From: Sitta carolinensis
Taxonomy: Eukaryota; Chordata; Aves; Passeriformes; Sittidae
Assembly: GCA_032173965.1 (NCBI GenBank)
Contig: JAVUNC010000006.1
Coordinates: 33,141,870-33,205,869, forward strand
Direction: 5' to 3'
Length of the DNA stretch: 64,000 nucleotides
A program made the position numbers and the translations under genes. How positions within the stretch are numbered: position 1 is the stretch's first letter; each line of letters opens with the position of its first letter. Shown one piece after another: positions 34,781 through 48,037 of this stretch. The notes beneath the pieces were generated by a model. It saw only the letters and a list, made by a program, of their open reading frames with translations, was not told the DNA's origin and made no database searches.

Positions 34781-37667
34781 TGAGTGAAGTTTCTCCTGAA
34801 TTTCTAGAATGTGTCAGAGAGAAGAACCAAATGCTGAGATCAGATGCTGCACGTTAATAATCCAGAATACATATTGCTCAAGAGCATTGCCCAAGCAGGC
34901 TTAATAACTCTGAAGTCATCACTGTGTTTTGAATAAACAAACCATTTACAAGCTAATTATAGATAGCATTTTGCCTTGAGCATTTACTGAGTATTTGATA
35001 TTTTACAGGTTGTTCCCGAGCAGAAGAAAAATTGAAAGCCAGTATTTCTTTAACATAATCCTTCTAAGAAAAACAGCTAATTAACTGTCATCCTTGAACA
35101 CAGACATAACAGACTTCTTGTTAATAATTCTACAGCTGTTTTGATTCTAAAGGAAAAAAAATACTAATAGTGTCCTTTCTTTCAGCTCCTGTCTCCATGA
35201 ATTCGTCCCCCAGACTTTACCGAGGTATCTAAGTTAGGAGCATGGACACCATAAATTCTATCACTGTTTTGATTCGTTCAATTGTATAGATCGTCCCTTT
35301 CTACCAGTGTACATAAAATCTGAATCTAGAATGCATATTGCCTTCTTCCTCTACTGACTTTAAGAGAGGCTGTGCTCCTAACAAAGACAACTTGGTTAGG
35401 TAGTGACATTTGATGGCATGAATCAATGCCTGACTGCTCACAGGCTCAGAAAATCAATCAAGGGTTTCAAAATTGGTGTGGGCTCTCTGCATGGATCTAT
35501 TAGTAGACATACTAATCAGTGAGAATGGGTATTTCTTAACATATTTTTATTTCCTGAAAAGAATGGCTGGTACATTATATTACTGCAAGTATTGCTTCAA
35601 CATTTAGTAAGTCTGCTATATATAGTGTGTATAAAAAAAAAGGAGAAAGTATGTTCTTGAATTTGCCATGTATTACCCTAAGTACAATAGACATAATATC
35701 ACTGACACAAGAAAGCAATGGATCTAAGTGCAAAGGCATATAAATACTGAGGAGAAATATGAGCAAAGAGGAAAGGAGAGAGGGGTGCAGTGAGGAAGGT
35801 GGTGAGGGACCTTGAGATTAGAGCCTACTTCTACAGTTCTTATTCTCAAATCCATTTAATTTTAGAAATATCGGTAGTGGCAAATGGAGAAGTCAATCTC
35901 TATTGATGTCTCTCAGAGATCATTGTTATAGGTTCCCCTTAGGCATTGAGGTGCTGCAGAAATTGGGACACTGCTCTTGCTTTCAGAACCTGATTGCCAA
36001 TATGTGTGAGAGTTTAGGATAACTCCACATCCAGTTGTCCGAAACTCGTTCTCAATCACAAATTGTGTACTTGGCATGTAAAGGCTGAAGAGCAATCAGG
36101 CTCAGCCCTCTTGCTGTGAGACTGTACAAGGGGAGAAAGAAGCAAATAATTCAGTTTATCATCATAACATCCTTCCCCCCTTTTTGGTTTACTGTCTGAA
36201 CAGACCACATAGGAGATAATGGAGACAACTTCCTAGATGAATAGGTAAAGCCCAATCACATGTTCATGTGCCTTGGTCAAGGGCACAGCACTTCAAAAGG
36301 GCAACATGCTCTTTGGTTTTGATTAACTGCACTAACAAGGAAAACTACACAATATGGAATTTACTTAACTGAGTTCAGATTGTCTCCTCCTGAAGTGTAG
36401 GTAAGTAATATCAATGACACCAGAGGACTCAGAGCAGGTCTGACATGCTATTACATAAAGCTTGATAGGAAAAGCACCAGGTGACATTTTGTCATTTACT
36501 TCAAGCTCAGTTAGATCAACAATAGCAAAAATAAACGAGCTGAGAAAAAAAATTCTATAACATGTGCATACATCGATCTATGCTGGTATCAAACATATTC
36601 AAAAGCAGAACTTTTATTAAACAATGTTAAATTTTCTATTGCTATTTTAATACATAGCAAGCTTTTAATTTAATTTCTTCTGGCTATTTATCATGTCTTT
36701 ATTTGTTTTTAAATTGTAAGGTAATTTTTTGTGCATGCTGTTTTGCTTTGAGTGTAGTTTAAACCTCTGACAGCTTTCCATCTTCAAGACCCATTTCACA
36801 CTGTAGATGGCACTAATTCATTGTGCAACACCAAAGCAGGCTGTTACCCACAGCTGGTTGGGTGTACAACGACTTTGCTCTGTTTTTGTTCTCCTGAAGG
36901 ATAAGATTTTTATCCACTTGTTAAGTAGCATGAGAAACAACTTAAAACTTGCTTGAAATCTGGGACAAAAGATATTCTCTGCTGTGTTTTTGGCTGCTGT
37001 ATGCAGTATACAACATTTTTGTTCTGTAAGCTCAAACAATAGTCAGTGGTGTAAGAGCTGGGATACAGGGATTACTTAACATGACTAGGCTAAGATTTCT
37101 CCCACAGTTCTGGCACAGCTAAATACAGCAAAGTCCCAACTGAAAGTCTGAGCCTCTTAATGGTACAGTGCTGTGTGGCTGCTCCTGGGTGTGCTGGGGG
37201 CTGACAGGCAATCTGACCCACCAGACACTCAAACACGCTTCCTGGGAATTGCAGGCACAATAAGGAGGATGCTGCTTTCTGCTTCTGATTCTGTTTCACA
37301 TTCAACACAAAGCTTTGAGAAAAGCTGAGCATTTTGCAAGTTCCTCCAGCAGGTATTTCTGTAGGTGATGCAGATCCAAACTGGCTGCTGCCTTTATTTG
37401 CAATCACAAAAATAATCAATATATTGCTAACACTGGTAGAAGCAATAAAATGCTGAATTCCTCTGAAAGCTATTTGACTTTCCTAAAGGGCCTTTATGAC
37501 AATTTGAAAATTTATCCTACATCCACCAGTCAGTGATAGTGTTTCTGTCAATTTTAGTGGGACAATATCAGCTTTTTGCCCTTTTTCTTGAAACACCAAA
37601 ATTTCAGTACATTACCTTGAACAGTATAGTATTTAGTTTTTCTCTTCTGTTTAAATGTAGATGAGAC

Positions 37668-37668
<1 letters not shown>

Positions 37669-37705
<37 letters not shown>
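37669..37705. repeat. T26A11 homopolymer pair
   Basis: Twenty-six T followed directly by eleven A, then an A-rich stretch broken by single G bases. The A and T halves can pair, so the tract is self-complementary and prone to slippage. Confidence 0.85.
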
Positions 37706-40700
37706 GAAAAAAAAGAAAAATAGCTGTAAGTGAGCTAAGTACTATTTATATTTTCCCCTTGGAACCTGATGAATAAGCAAATCATAGTCAGGAGTTCCAG
37801 CTGGTATAAACTGGCACTACAACTGAGGACAGTGGCACTGGGCCAACCCAGACAGAGGGAGAAGACAACCCATGGTATGATTGTTCAACACACTGGATTT
37901 TGGACAAGACAGTAAAAATTTTATCCAAATAGCTGATTGTTATCAGCTGGAGGCTTGCAAAAGCAAGCCAGTCAATACCCTATTCATTCAACTTGCATAA
38001 ATGTACTGTGCCTACTTTTAAAATCACCAGAGGTATCATATCTTTTTTCATGAGGTCTCAAGTACACATAATCTTTTGGCTTTTTCTGCTGTTATGGGTA
38101 GGCATAACAAAGTAATTGCCATGCTCAACTCTGGAGGATACTGTAATCCTGGGTCCAGTCCAGAGCCAGGCTATTTGTTTCAGTAGGTGGTCTTTGACAT
38201 TTTTGTCTTCTGCCTGCAATACTCATTCTACCTCCAAAATTTGCTTGCAGAGAATTGTGGACTGAACATGAGTACTACCTGTAGGAATCTAAGGGTCCAT
38301 CTCTGGTGAGCAGTGAAGAAATGCCCAACACCTTGCTAACTATCTGTACTACTCTTGGAATTAGGTCAATATTCCCAAGCAGTGATGTAACAGCTTGGCT
38401 GCATTAGTTCCATTACTCTAATAAAAGACTTGCTCACCATGCCTAATCCTGGATTGGGCTCTGCAGAGCACAGGTGTAATTCAGCAAGGTATGGATTGCC
38501 AGTAGATGTTATGCCACAAGGCTAGGTGCTATCCATATAGCAACATACAAACTACTGCAGGAGCTATGCTAGATCTAAACAGGTGAAATAAAACAACTCT
38601 TTAGAAAATGAGGTAGGAGGAGAATCAGATACCAAGGGGAAAAAATATCAGGTCTGACATTAATTCATTTTTGTCTTCCAAAATCATGAAAGGAATTACT
38701 TGGTGGATTCACTGTCCCAGCAAAGCCTCAGAGGCCTATCCTAACCCTAAAATACCATTTCACAGCCCGATTATGCTTTGACATCCTCAGACAGCTGCAA
38801 AGGTCTACAGAAGCAGAACTAGTCTTACCAAGGTAATAACTTCTGGAACTTTAGGCTCCTTTGTTTTGAAAGTGGTGAGTGATGATGCAGTACAGCAAAC
38901 AGTAGCAGCTTATCATTGCTCATAAGATTCATTACAGAAATTAATTTTAAGGAGGGAGTTGAAAAAACCTTTCACACAGATCTCCTCCCATGTACATGGG
39001 ATGGCCTGAGGCAGAGGATGAAAGTGCTTGGGAGAAAATAAAGATCACTCCGCAGTGAATGTTAACTTCAAAGGTAGAAAGGGAGGCAGAGTCAAAATCT
39101 TGAAATGTAAGCAAAACCAGACTTTCAGCACATTATTAATTTAAATCACAGTGATGTGCTATCAATTTCAGTTTACTGCATTCAGGGCTCACTTTATCTG
39201 TTATGATCTGTACCTACACTCTGCGTACAAAAACCCTTGAATCATCAATCAACTCAGAACAACAAATGACACAGCTTAGACCTACCTATACTTAAAAGGG
39301 GCTTCCAAAGCAATCATTTCATTCAGGCAATTGCTGTAACTCAGGCTATTAACTTGAAGCTTTTCATGAGATATATGAGTACTACCCATTCCATCCATAT
39401 TGTGGGTGAGTACAGCAAATTCTAATCCTTGGTTGCAATGTTCTAGCGATACAGTCCCTCATCTCCAGCAGTTATCCCATGTATATAGATCCCACTACAT
39501 TCATCCAGGAACTTCTCATTTTAAATTCCTGTTTAGAAGACTCATCAGAATGTTAGTGTCAGTATTTGTGTGATTTTCCATGCACTTTTTCTCTTGTAAC
39601 AAGATGCTGCTAACACAACATTATCTCAGATATCACAGTAGGAGTCAGAGGTTTACATTAACTGTTACTTCTTAACTAAAACCTGTCAATAACATTTCAT
39701 TTATCTCTGAAATGCTTTGTGGCTTGCAAATTCCCCTGGCACCATCAGCATACTACTGTCAGGAAGCAAAACAGGTCAGTCCCACCTGTGGAACAGCCAA
39801 CACTGTTGTCTTACACATCCCTCAGTCTGAAAAGGCAAAATATCTTCAGACAATGCTTCATAGCTTCTTTCTTTCCAGGACTTGGGTCTCCATGAAATGG
39901 GAAGCCCCACTAGTTTAGTGATTATTTTCTCATGCTCTTCATCCACTTTAGTGCCAAGGATACTGCTAGAAGAGAGACTGAAGGGAGAGGTAGTTATGCA
40001 AGGTGCAAAGAGTGAGGGTGAGGCAGCAGGGGAGTTGCCTAGAACTCTTTTTTATTCTTCCAGTTGTGATTTAAGGGTAAGACAGTGAGAAAGACATTTT
40101 GAAAAATGAGCATTTCTCTGCATAAATTGTAGCAGCAGAAGAGCCTGGGTTCCTGAAACACTGTTCTACAAATTACTGGATAGAGGTTCAGTCCACCTTG
40201 TTAAGAAGTGTGAATCAGCATCTTTGCTTTGTTTTAATAAGGGCCCTAAGAAGGCTGTGAAGGACAGCGAGTCAATACCCTGAACATCTCAGGTATTTGT
40301 TTATCAATGCAAGAAACACAGGAAATAAACAAGAAATGCTGGGCATCTTAAATACAATAAACCAGTTCCCTACTGTAGTTGCACAACTGAGAGAGGAATA
40401 ATCCATGTTACTTAATATTAACATAGCATAATGACAAATAAGAAAATGCACAAGGGTGGTGTCACAGAAACACTAAACAGGGCAGATGATGCAGACAAGG
40501 CTTTTTGAGACCAGCTAGCAAAATCAGCCAAAGGTACAAATTTGTAAGCCATGGAGATTTAGCATCTGCATATTTATTGAGAAAAAAATATATACAGAAC
40601 AAATTGTCCAGAAAACTCTTAGAAGATGTTCAGTGATGTATTTATTCTGAATACAGGTAGAAGAGAGCTCACTTTCAATTTGATTACAAGCAGTAGAGAG

Positions 40701-41254
40701 AAACTGGTTGAGAATGCAGAGAAAAGGTAGATGAGACTAGGAGGTTAGTGTTCCTCATTTTTGTGAAGGGGATGAGGAAGTACAGCAAAATAAAGACCAT
40801 AAAGTCTGCTCTCTCTGAAAATCGGTGAACTCACAGGTCTGAAGGAAAATATGACCAAGAGAAAAGAAGTCTCAGAAAATTTGTCCTTCCTTAGAAAAAC
40901 ACGAATGGCACAGTTGCAGAGTAATGCAAAGTGGAGAAGGAACAGGAGGTGTGTGTAATGAAGCCTCATTGAGCCTGTAATTGTCTCAATCACAGGTAAA
41001 TTGAACAAGGAAAAATTTAGACAAATAACAAAGACAGAATAATCTGCACCCAGGATAACTGATCACACAAAATACAAGAAGGTAAAATATTGGGAGATAT
41101 ACACAAAAGCATCATCTGTGAAGCGTCTGAAGAAGTCCCCTACAGCACATGCTACTGGTATAACCTGTACTGCAATCTGGCATCTAGTTTGGGACCTGGA
41201 CTTCAAGAAAGTTGCAAACTAATCACAGAGACAACAAAGTGGAAGGAGAACAAT

Positions 41255-41490
41255 CAAGAACCACAACATATCCACAAGGAAAAGCTGAAGAAGTTTGAAT
41301 TATTTAGTCTAAGTACAGAAGGAGGGGAGAAGGTGACTGTCTTCCAGACTTGTACAATAAAATTTTTGAAAAGACTAAGAGAATAACCTGTTTCCCGTGT
41401 CAGCTATTGACAGAACAAAAAGTAGTGAATTTAAATTGCAGTAAGGAATATTTAGATTTGACACTAGGGAAATTTTGCTGATTGAGAGCA
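41255..41490 (+). mobile_element. CR1 LINE 3' fragment A (plus strand), old
   Basis: GAAAAGCTGAAGAAGTTTGA, GTACAGAAGGAGGGGAGAAGG, and the later ATATTTAGATTTGACACTAG with GGAAATTTTGCTGATTG follow the order of the CR1 3' UTR in sense orientation, well diverged and without the terminal octamer repeats. It is likely one of several CR1 insertions clustered here. Confidence 0.65.
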
Positions 41491-41877
41491 GTCCATTACC
41501 ATGCTCAGCTCTCTTTAGGGAGCTTAGATCTCCATCATGTTGACTGCTTTCAAGGTCGTCTCCCCCTCTGACCACTGGCTACTCTGCCTGTTGCTCTTAC
41601 TTTGCCCTACAAAAACTTCCAGCATCTGAAGATATTGTTAGCATTTCTCTTTTATTGACAATGACTGAATGCTTCAATGTTTCTAGCACTACCTCTTCAG
41701 AAACCAGACTCAGTCTGGTCTAGACACTACTCAGCTCGATAACAGGTTCATCATCCAGGTTTCTTTCTTGAGACAGTAGAAAAAGGGTAGTAATAATGTC
41801 ATAAGATTTGTCCACTGTTGAGCAAGCAGCTTCTTAGGAAGCTTACCAGTTCAACTTAAGTACAACAAATCAAAAAA

Positions 41878-42023
41878 GTGGTCATGGCCCCAAGGCTGCC
41901 AGTGTTCAAGAAGCATTTGGACAACATTCTCAGGCACATGGTGTAATTCTCAGGGTTGTTCTGTGCAGCGCCAGGTCTTGGGCTTAGATGATATGTGTGG
42001 ATCCCTTCCAGCTCAGGATATTT
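41878..42023 (+). mobile_element. CR1 LINE 3' fragment B (plus strand)
   Basis: GTTCAAGAAGCATTTGGACA, ACATTCTCAGGCACATGGTG and GATCCCTTCCAGCTCAGGAT are the 3' UTR of a CR1 subfamily different from fragments C and D. Its tail (GATATT...) is cut off where fragment C begins. Confidence 0.75.
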
Positions 42024-42024
42024 C

Positions 42025-42240
42025 AGGAAAAATTTCTTCATAGAGAGGGTTGCTAAGCATTGGAATGCCCTACTGCCCAGAAAGGTGATGGAATCACCAT
42101 CCTTGGAAGGGTTCAAGAAAGGACTGTATGTGTCACTTAGTGCTCTGGTCTAGCTGACAGAGTGGAGATCAGTCAAAGGTTGGTGTACACCATCTTCGAT
42201 GTCTTTTCCAACTTAAGTGATTCTCTGTGAGATTCTGTGT
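42025..42240 (+). mobile_element. CR1 LINE 3' fragment C (plus strand)
   Basis: It begins AGGAAAAATTTCTTCATAGA, runs through TGGAATCACCATCCTTGGAA and GTCTTTTCCAACTTAAGTGA, and ends with the degenerate tail GATTCTCTGTGAGATTCTGT. It is a near-complete CR1 3' terminus abutting fragments B and D. Confidence 0.85.
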
Positions 42241-42445
42241 GTGAATTTCTTCACTGAAATGGTCATCCAGCATTGGAACAGGCTGCCCAGGGCAGTGGTG
42301 GAGTTACCATCCCTGGAGGGATTTAAAATATGTCCAGATGTGATTAGGAACATTGTTTATTGTGAACTTAGCAGTGCTGAGTTAATAGTTGGATTCAATG
42401 ATCTTAAAGGTTTTTTCCAACCTAATTAATTCTATGATTCTATGA
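42241..42445 (+). mobile_element. CR1 LINE 3' fragment D (plus strand)
   Basis: GAATTTCTTCACTGAAATGG, ACAGGCTGCCCAGGGCAGTG and CCATCCCTGGAGGGATTTAA lead to a clear CR1 terminus ATTCTATGATTCTATGA. It is the best preserved of the cluster. The open frame 42217-42429 is a shadow of it. Confidence 0.92.
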
Positions 42446-45400
42446 ACAGGCTTTATATGCATGTCACCAGTTCTTGTACCTCCCACTGATCATCTACTAT
42501 CATTTTTCATGAACTTCCCAATCAGTTAGTTATTTGATCCATACATTAAGTACATAGACAAATTCCAGTCAGTGCTACAAATTCAGCTGATGCTATGTAA
42601 TAAAAAGAGGTATCTAGAGTTCCAGTGGAAACCTATTTTTAACATCAGGAACTGCACTTTATGTCATCCAGATCCAACTGTTAGGTCTAAACAGATAGAT
42701 GATTTATAGGATGAACCTATTCTGGGTATAAATCAGGGATGCATATTAAAAAAAAAAAAAATGTCCATATGTTAATCTTTGGTCAGCATGCTGCAGAACT
42801 TGGAAGGCACAGATGGCACGAGGCAGGAAATTTTAGGAAGAGAAATTACTGTCTCATAGTTAAGTGCTCTCCTGGGAATCCAATCTTGCCTCTGCCAAAG
42901 AATAACAGTGTAATAATCAGTTATTGCTTGAACTTCTCATAAATTGCGATTAGCTGTTTGTTCTTCATGTTCTGAGTGCTTGCCTCGAAACCCTGGAGCC
43001 AAGTTTGCAGGAGGGCAGGGTCACGGCTGCAACTGAACAGAACAGGATATGAGCCCTCAGCATGGCTGCAGCGCTGCCCAGAGCCCACAGGGCCTGGGTG
43101 GGCACCCAACTGAGACCCACGCCAAGCAGATTCTCCATCTGAATAATTCTGTGTCTCACATCATAATCTACAGGGTGGATATAGCAACTGCTTTTTGAAA
43201 ATTCATTAGTGTCTGTGAAGGACTCAGGCACCACAGAAAGGGCTTTAGGAAGGTAGCAACTCTGCATTTAATTTGAAGTGTGCTGCAAAGTAGGCATAGT
43301 GTCACACTGAACTGTGAGGAGAGGTCAATGTATTGAGTAACTGCTCATTCCACAAACATCTTACATTGTGCACACTGCACACAGAAATGGGCGAAAAAAA
43401 AATCATCATTTGATAAGTACTGCATGGTAGGAAAAGACCAGCAGTGCAGGTTTACACAGCCAAGGCAAGCAATTGCCATCATCATCAGGGGTTTGGTTTT
43501 GGCATCTTCCTCTCTACTGAGAAATTACAAAGAGCAGTTACCAAGGAGTGCAGTCACAGGGTGAGCGATTATAACCTCACCATCAGCGACACTGTAGCAT
43601 CAGTAATAACAACTTCTTTTTAAGGGCACAACAAAAGGTTAATCCAAAAGAAATTTGATTTTCAACAATGCGACATTGCCTTTAGAAAATGCTTTGGTTA
43701 TCAGAGTGAGAGATATTCCCTGTGAATGTGTAGAAGTTAGCTACATAAAGGTCACACAGGCAAGCCAATCAATTTTGTGTGCTTAAATTTGAGATTGATT
43801 GTACTTCCAATGTAGATTTGCCTAAATGTAATGACCAGCATTGTCAGCCCACGGATTTCAAATTCCATTAATCCTGTAAGGTTTAATCTCCTGGCATAAA
43901 TCACTACCAACCTTGTCTTCATTTCTTAAGGTGCCAGGTTGTTCCATAGACTGACACTTATCTCCAGGCCTCCCCATTTACCTCGGAATCTGATGCTCCT
44001 TTCCCTTGTGTTTCTTCAAAGGTACATGTCTTTTCTACCACGTGCTTGGGACAGGGCCTGTTTAACATCTTCACAGTAATAGTTTGCACTTTTTTCCTGC
44101 TGGATACAACTATCTCACCTCATTGAATTCTCCAGATTCCCCAGAGGAGCACAGTGGCTCTGTGCACCTTCAGCTTTCCCCTGCACATACTGAGGGGGAA
44201 TTCTCTTCATTACATAATAGGCAGAGATCTCATAGCAGATTCCAGTTACATGGCAGCCCCCATCAGAGATGCTTCTGGACTTCAAGGATTTTATCTTTAA
44301 TGGTAGAAAGTCACACTTGAAATGGTCATGAATAAAACCATGTTATTTACCACAAGACAGAATCATATTTTCTAACTAATGCAACTGACATTATTTCTGT
44401 AGTAGGCATGGTACCTAGAGGTACCTTCTGCAACACGTGGCATGACCCAGCTCTCACTGAAAATTACACACATCTGGTTTTCTCACTGGTTTGCATGAGG
44501 TACCTTCCATGATTTCATATTCCAGTTAATGGATAAATTCCATTAAAATTCTAATACTGGAATTTACCATGTACTGTCATCTGTGTTTGGCACACCATTC
44601 AGCACAGAGGGACCCTGGGTTTGATTATGGCCTCCACACAATACACCAAAAATACGTTATTAATAATCACAAACAGTACACATTTGGAATGAAAATCAAA
44701 TGAAACATCTAAAAGTCTAAGAAATGAATCACAGACAAAAAATGAAGCAATGGAAGTGAACTGGATGGGTTTCTGGGGTTTTTTTCAAGTGTGTTTTCTC
44801 TTCAGTAAACTCTGATAAATATAATCCAAAGGGCATTTCAAAGCTTGATCTTCCTAATGGAAATGAAGGGTAAGTGAACTACAGTAGACATTGGATTGAT
44901 TTTATTTTTAATAAGTTGTGGCACATAATCAATTTTTTCTAACACTCTTGAGTTTGTAGATAAAATGCAATGTATATGTACAGTGTTTATCAGCAGTAAA
45001 TATTTTATAGAAGCCCCTGCAAAAACATGAATAAAGCACTGAATAATTCTGTATGAGCAGAGGTACTGAGAACCATTGTACAGCTCAGACAGATTCTCAC
45101 TCAGCTCTTTGTTCTAAAGAGGAGATGACATTTTACAATATTTAAGTCATATATAAGATTTTATTCATTGGGACCTCAGAAGATTATTTTAAATTGATCA
45201 AACCAAACATATCTCAATCCTGATAAAAATGGAAGATCAATTTGTTTCTCAGAACGTGGGTTGAGGATTATAATTAAGTGATCAGGGAAGTGATGTGAGT
45301 GCACATGTTCTGGGGGTGTTTGTCAGACAGTGTGAATCTCCTATCCTCTCATCTCAGAAAACACATTACCTGCATATAAATGCAATTGGCTTCCATTTCC

Positions 45401-46010
45401 CACTCCTTCACAGCAAGGTTTGTAACTCAGTGTTTTATAACTTGTCTTCTGCACCAAGATCCCAGGTGGCAGAAGGAGTTAGTCAGCTTATTTTCATGTG
45501 CTTCCCAGCTGTCTAGTCCATGAGACCACACAATCCTCAAAGACAATGACAGTGTGCTGCAGTCAAGGGGTGACCTCTATGCTTCAAAACCTAAAGTACA
45601 AGAAAGCACATGGTAACCATCCTCGCTTCCAACCTGCCAGATATCTCCCCTAAGTTGTTACCCAACACACTGTTTGTCTCTGAGTCATAAGAAGGTTTAT
45701 TTTAGCTAGAAAGATCACTATTACAGAGCAAGATCTTTGTACTTTAATCTAACCATCCATTTTGACTACATTCTACTTAATGGTGTTAGAAGACTAAAAA
45801 AGACCACTAACAAAACAAAATTCAGCCTGCAAGACTTCTTTTGCTTTCTCATTTTCATTACCTATAAGATTAGGAGCCAGGTTTGCTGGAGAATTGACTG
45901 GTCTTTTTCACCTAACAACTGAATTTTGGGAACAAATTCATAATTGGTTCCTCTCACCTGAAAACCAAGCTGATGTACTGTTTCCCTTCAGTACAAGAGC
46001 TCTGTGACCT
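42446..46010. other. Intergenic, no gene seen
   Basis: AT-rich sequence with a 13-nt A run near 42748. Open frames at 42965-43267 minus and 44084-44320 plus have no recognisable domain. No repeat was named with confidence. Confidence 0.6.
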
Positions 46011-46071
46011 GAACCTTACTTGTTTAACTTCAATGTTGAACTTTAACATTGAAGTTAAACAAGTAAGGTTC
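46011..46071. repeat. Perfect 27-bp inverted repeat with 7-nt spacer
   Basis: The left arm 46011-46037 starts GAACCTTACTTGTTTAACTT. The right arm 46045-46071 is its exact reverse complement, with 7 bases (GAACTTT) between. It would fold into a fully paired hairpin on either strand. There is no terminal-repeat transposon around it. A template-switch replication event is the most economical origin; a hairpin RNA is the alternative. Confidence 0.93.
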
Positions 46072-47880
46072 TTTCTTACTTCTTTGCTGCTCTCAGCAAG
46101 CCACTGCTATAATTGTAACAATGATATTGTAAATCATGAACATAGAGAGACTTGTGTTGTCTCACACTATTCATATTTAAGAACCTCATCTGCAACAATT
46201 TCACCTAACAGATACATTTGAATTAACAGTTCCATGTGTTTTTTTAAACTACTGCAGTTTAATTTTCAATCATTTCTGTCTGTTGGCTGCCTGACTTTGG
46301 TGGCTCAGCTTTTCCTGAAGTTGCAGTGTACATAAGGACCCAAATGAGAAATGGATCAATGAGTTAAGAATATTTTAGCACAGAGATAATAGACCTGAAT
46401 CCTTATATTTCCAGGCAGGCAATATGAACATATATAAAACACAATTCTACAGAAAAAACAGGGTAAAATAAAACTAAGGTGAACACTGTGTATATGGTAT
46501 TCCATATCAGGGGTCTTAATAGCAGGAAATGGAAAGCAGACTTGGGGAGGTGCAAGAAAAGAGACAGAAATAGAAGATGGGAAGGGTTTTGCAGGCTCTC
46601 ATGTCTGCCAGTCAGTTTTATGAGCTTTCATGTTAACAGCAACAACAGCTTCCAAAGACATCTCATTTACAAGAAATAGTCCTCCTTGAACAGATACAAG
46701 CATAACCCTGACAGCATGAACTTCATCGGTTAAATTCCAATGATTTCCAAATTCCAAAGAATTCCTTCGTCTCTGGTACTGCAAAGATATGGAAGTCAAA
46801 GGTGATGCTCTCAAATACTACATCAAAGAACATATAAATAACTAAGATGGTTAAAACCCCAAGGAGTACATAATACTTTCTATAAACAGTGTGTTTCTCC
46901 TGTTTTTAGACTGAAACGTATTAAGTAAGAAAACAGTCTACAGCATGGGCAAATATATTAGAGGTTGTTTTATCCCTAGCTCCTTGGTAAGCTGCTGAAC
47001 ACTATGGGACGCTATGCCAAGTGGTAGTTAGGGAGGTCTGCAGCATTCAGGCAAGTTAATTACAGAGATGGAGGACAGCAGGATGCCAAGTGGGAGGAAG
47101 ACTTCCCTCCAGAAATGGACTGTCAGCAGAATCAGAAGGGGATGTAATCAGTCATAGCTTGCTTTTTCCAACCAGGAATGATCATAGATGTGGCTTTGAG
47201 CTTGCTGAGTATTTTCTAGCATGTGATTTAATCAGATTTTTGGCCCATGCTTGGAACTTTTCTCAGACCTTCTCATGTATATAGACACGTGGTGCTTCGT
47301 TCTTTTAGCAGGCACAAGTTGTTCAGTTCACTTAAGAGTTTTTATTATTCTAATAAAATGCTGAAATGTATTTTTGGTCACCCTCACTGATTTAGAAAAC
47401 AGTGATCTTACAGACGTGGTGGCAGATACGTGCTGATCCTGACTGTATCAACATGCACCTTTCTTTGAAGGTGCATATTTTCTTCTTTGAAGAAAATGTA
47501 GCTGACATGGTACCAGCAATGGTGGGAACAGCTAGAAGCATTTTTACTGCTGGCAACTACTTTCACCTAGACGAGTGAAATACTAATTTCTCATGCTGAG
47601 AGAGATTATCACAAGTTGGAAAGGTGGGAGTTTATTTCCACGTGAGCAGTATATATTTCTAGTATGAACAATAAAGCTGGAATCTGACTGTGTCCTGCCT
47701 CTAACAAGCTCATAGTAGTTTAGCAAAGCAAGGAGACAGACATAGACTTAATATAAGCGGTTTACGTTAGTCTCAAGGACAAAGAACAGTTGCTGACACA
47801 TCATTTACATCGCAGACACCTCTGCATCTGGGCATGGCAACAAGCTTGGGAGATATGTCACACATAGCAGGCAGTGCACG
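46072..47880. other. Intergenic upstream of the 48-kb promoter
   Basis: AT-rich sequence with two adjacent short hairpins at 47453-47497 and no supported gene. The short open frames here (for example 46479-46679 plus, 46599-46814 minus) carry no recognisable domain. Confidence 0.6.
47453..47497. repeat. Two adjacent perfect short hairpins
   Basis: The first has arms ATGCACCTT and AAGGTGCAT with a 6-nt loop (47453-47476). The second follows with no gap: arms ATTTTCTTC and GAAGAAAAT with a 3-nt loop (47477-47497). Each has a 9-bp perfect stem. Confidence 0.85.
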
Positions 47881-48037
47881 CACCGTTGTAATGGGGATCG
47901 CGGCAGGGGCACACACGGCGGGATCGCCTTTTCCCCACCACCCCGGACAAGCTGTGAGGCGAAAAGCATCGAAACCCCCGGCCCGCCGGGACCGGCCACC
48001 GCCGCCCGCCCCGGCCCTGCCCACCGGGCCCCGCCCC

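Larger units (their letters stand above)
32752..41250. other. Intergenic, no gene seen
   Basis: About 8.5 kb, mostly AT-rich. It contains a small CpG-dense patch (34655-34780) and a T26A11 tract (37669-37705). The stretch at about 33.8-35.2 kb is rich in TAAT motifs and reads like conserved non-coding DNA, but that cannot be shown from one sequence. No coding exon was identified. Confidence 0.6.

Noticed and set aside
41090..42429. Plus- and minus-strand open frames of 66-98 codons
   Set aside because: Largely or wholly within CR1 3' UTR fragments, which do not code for protein.
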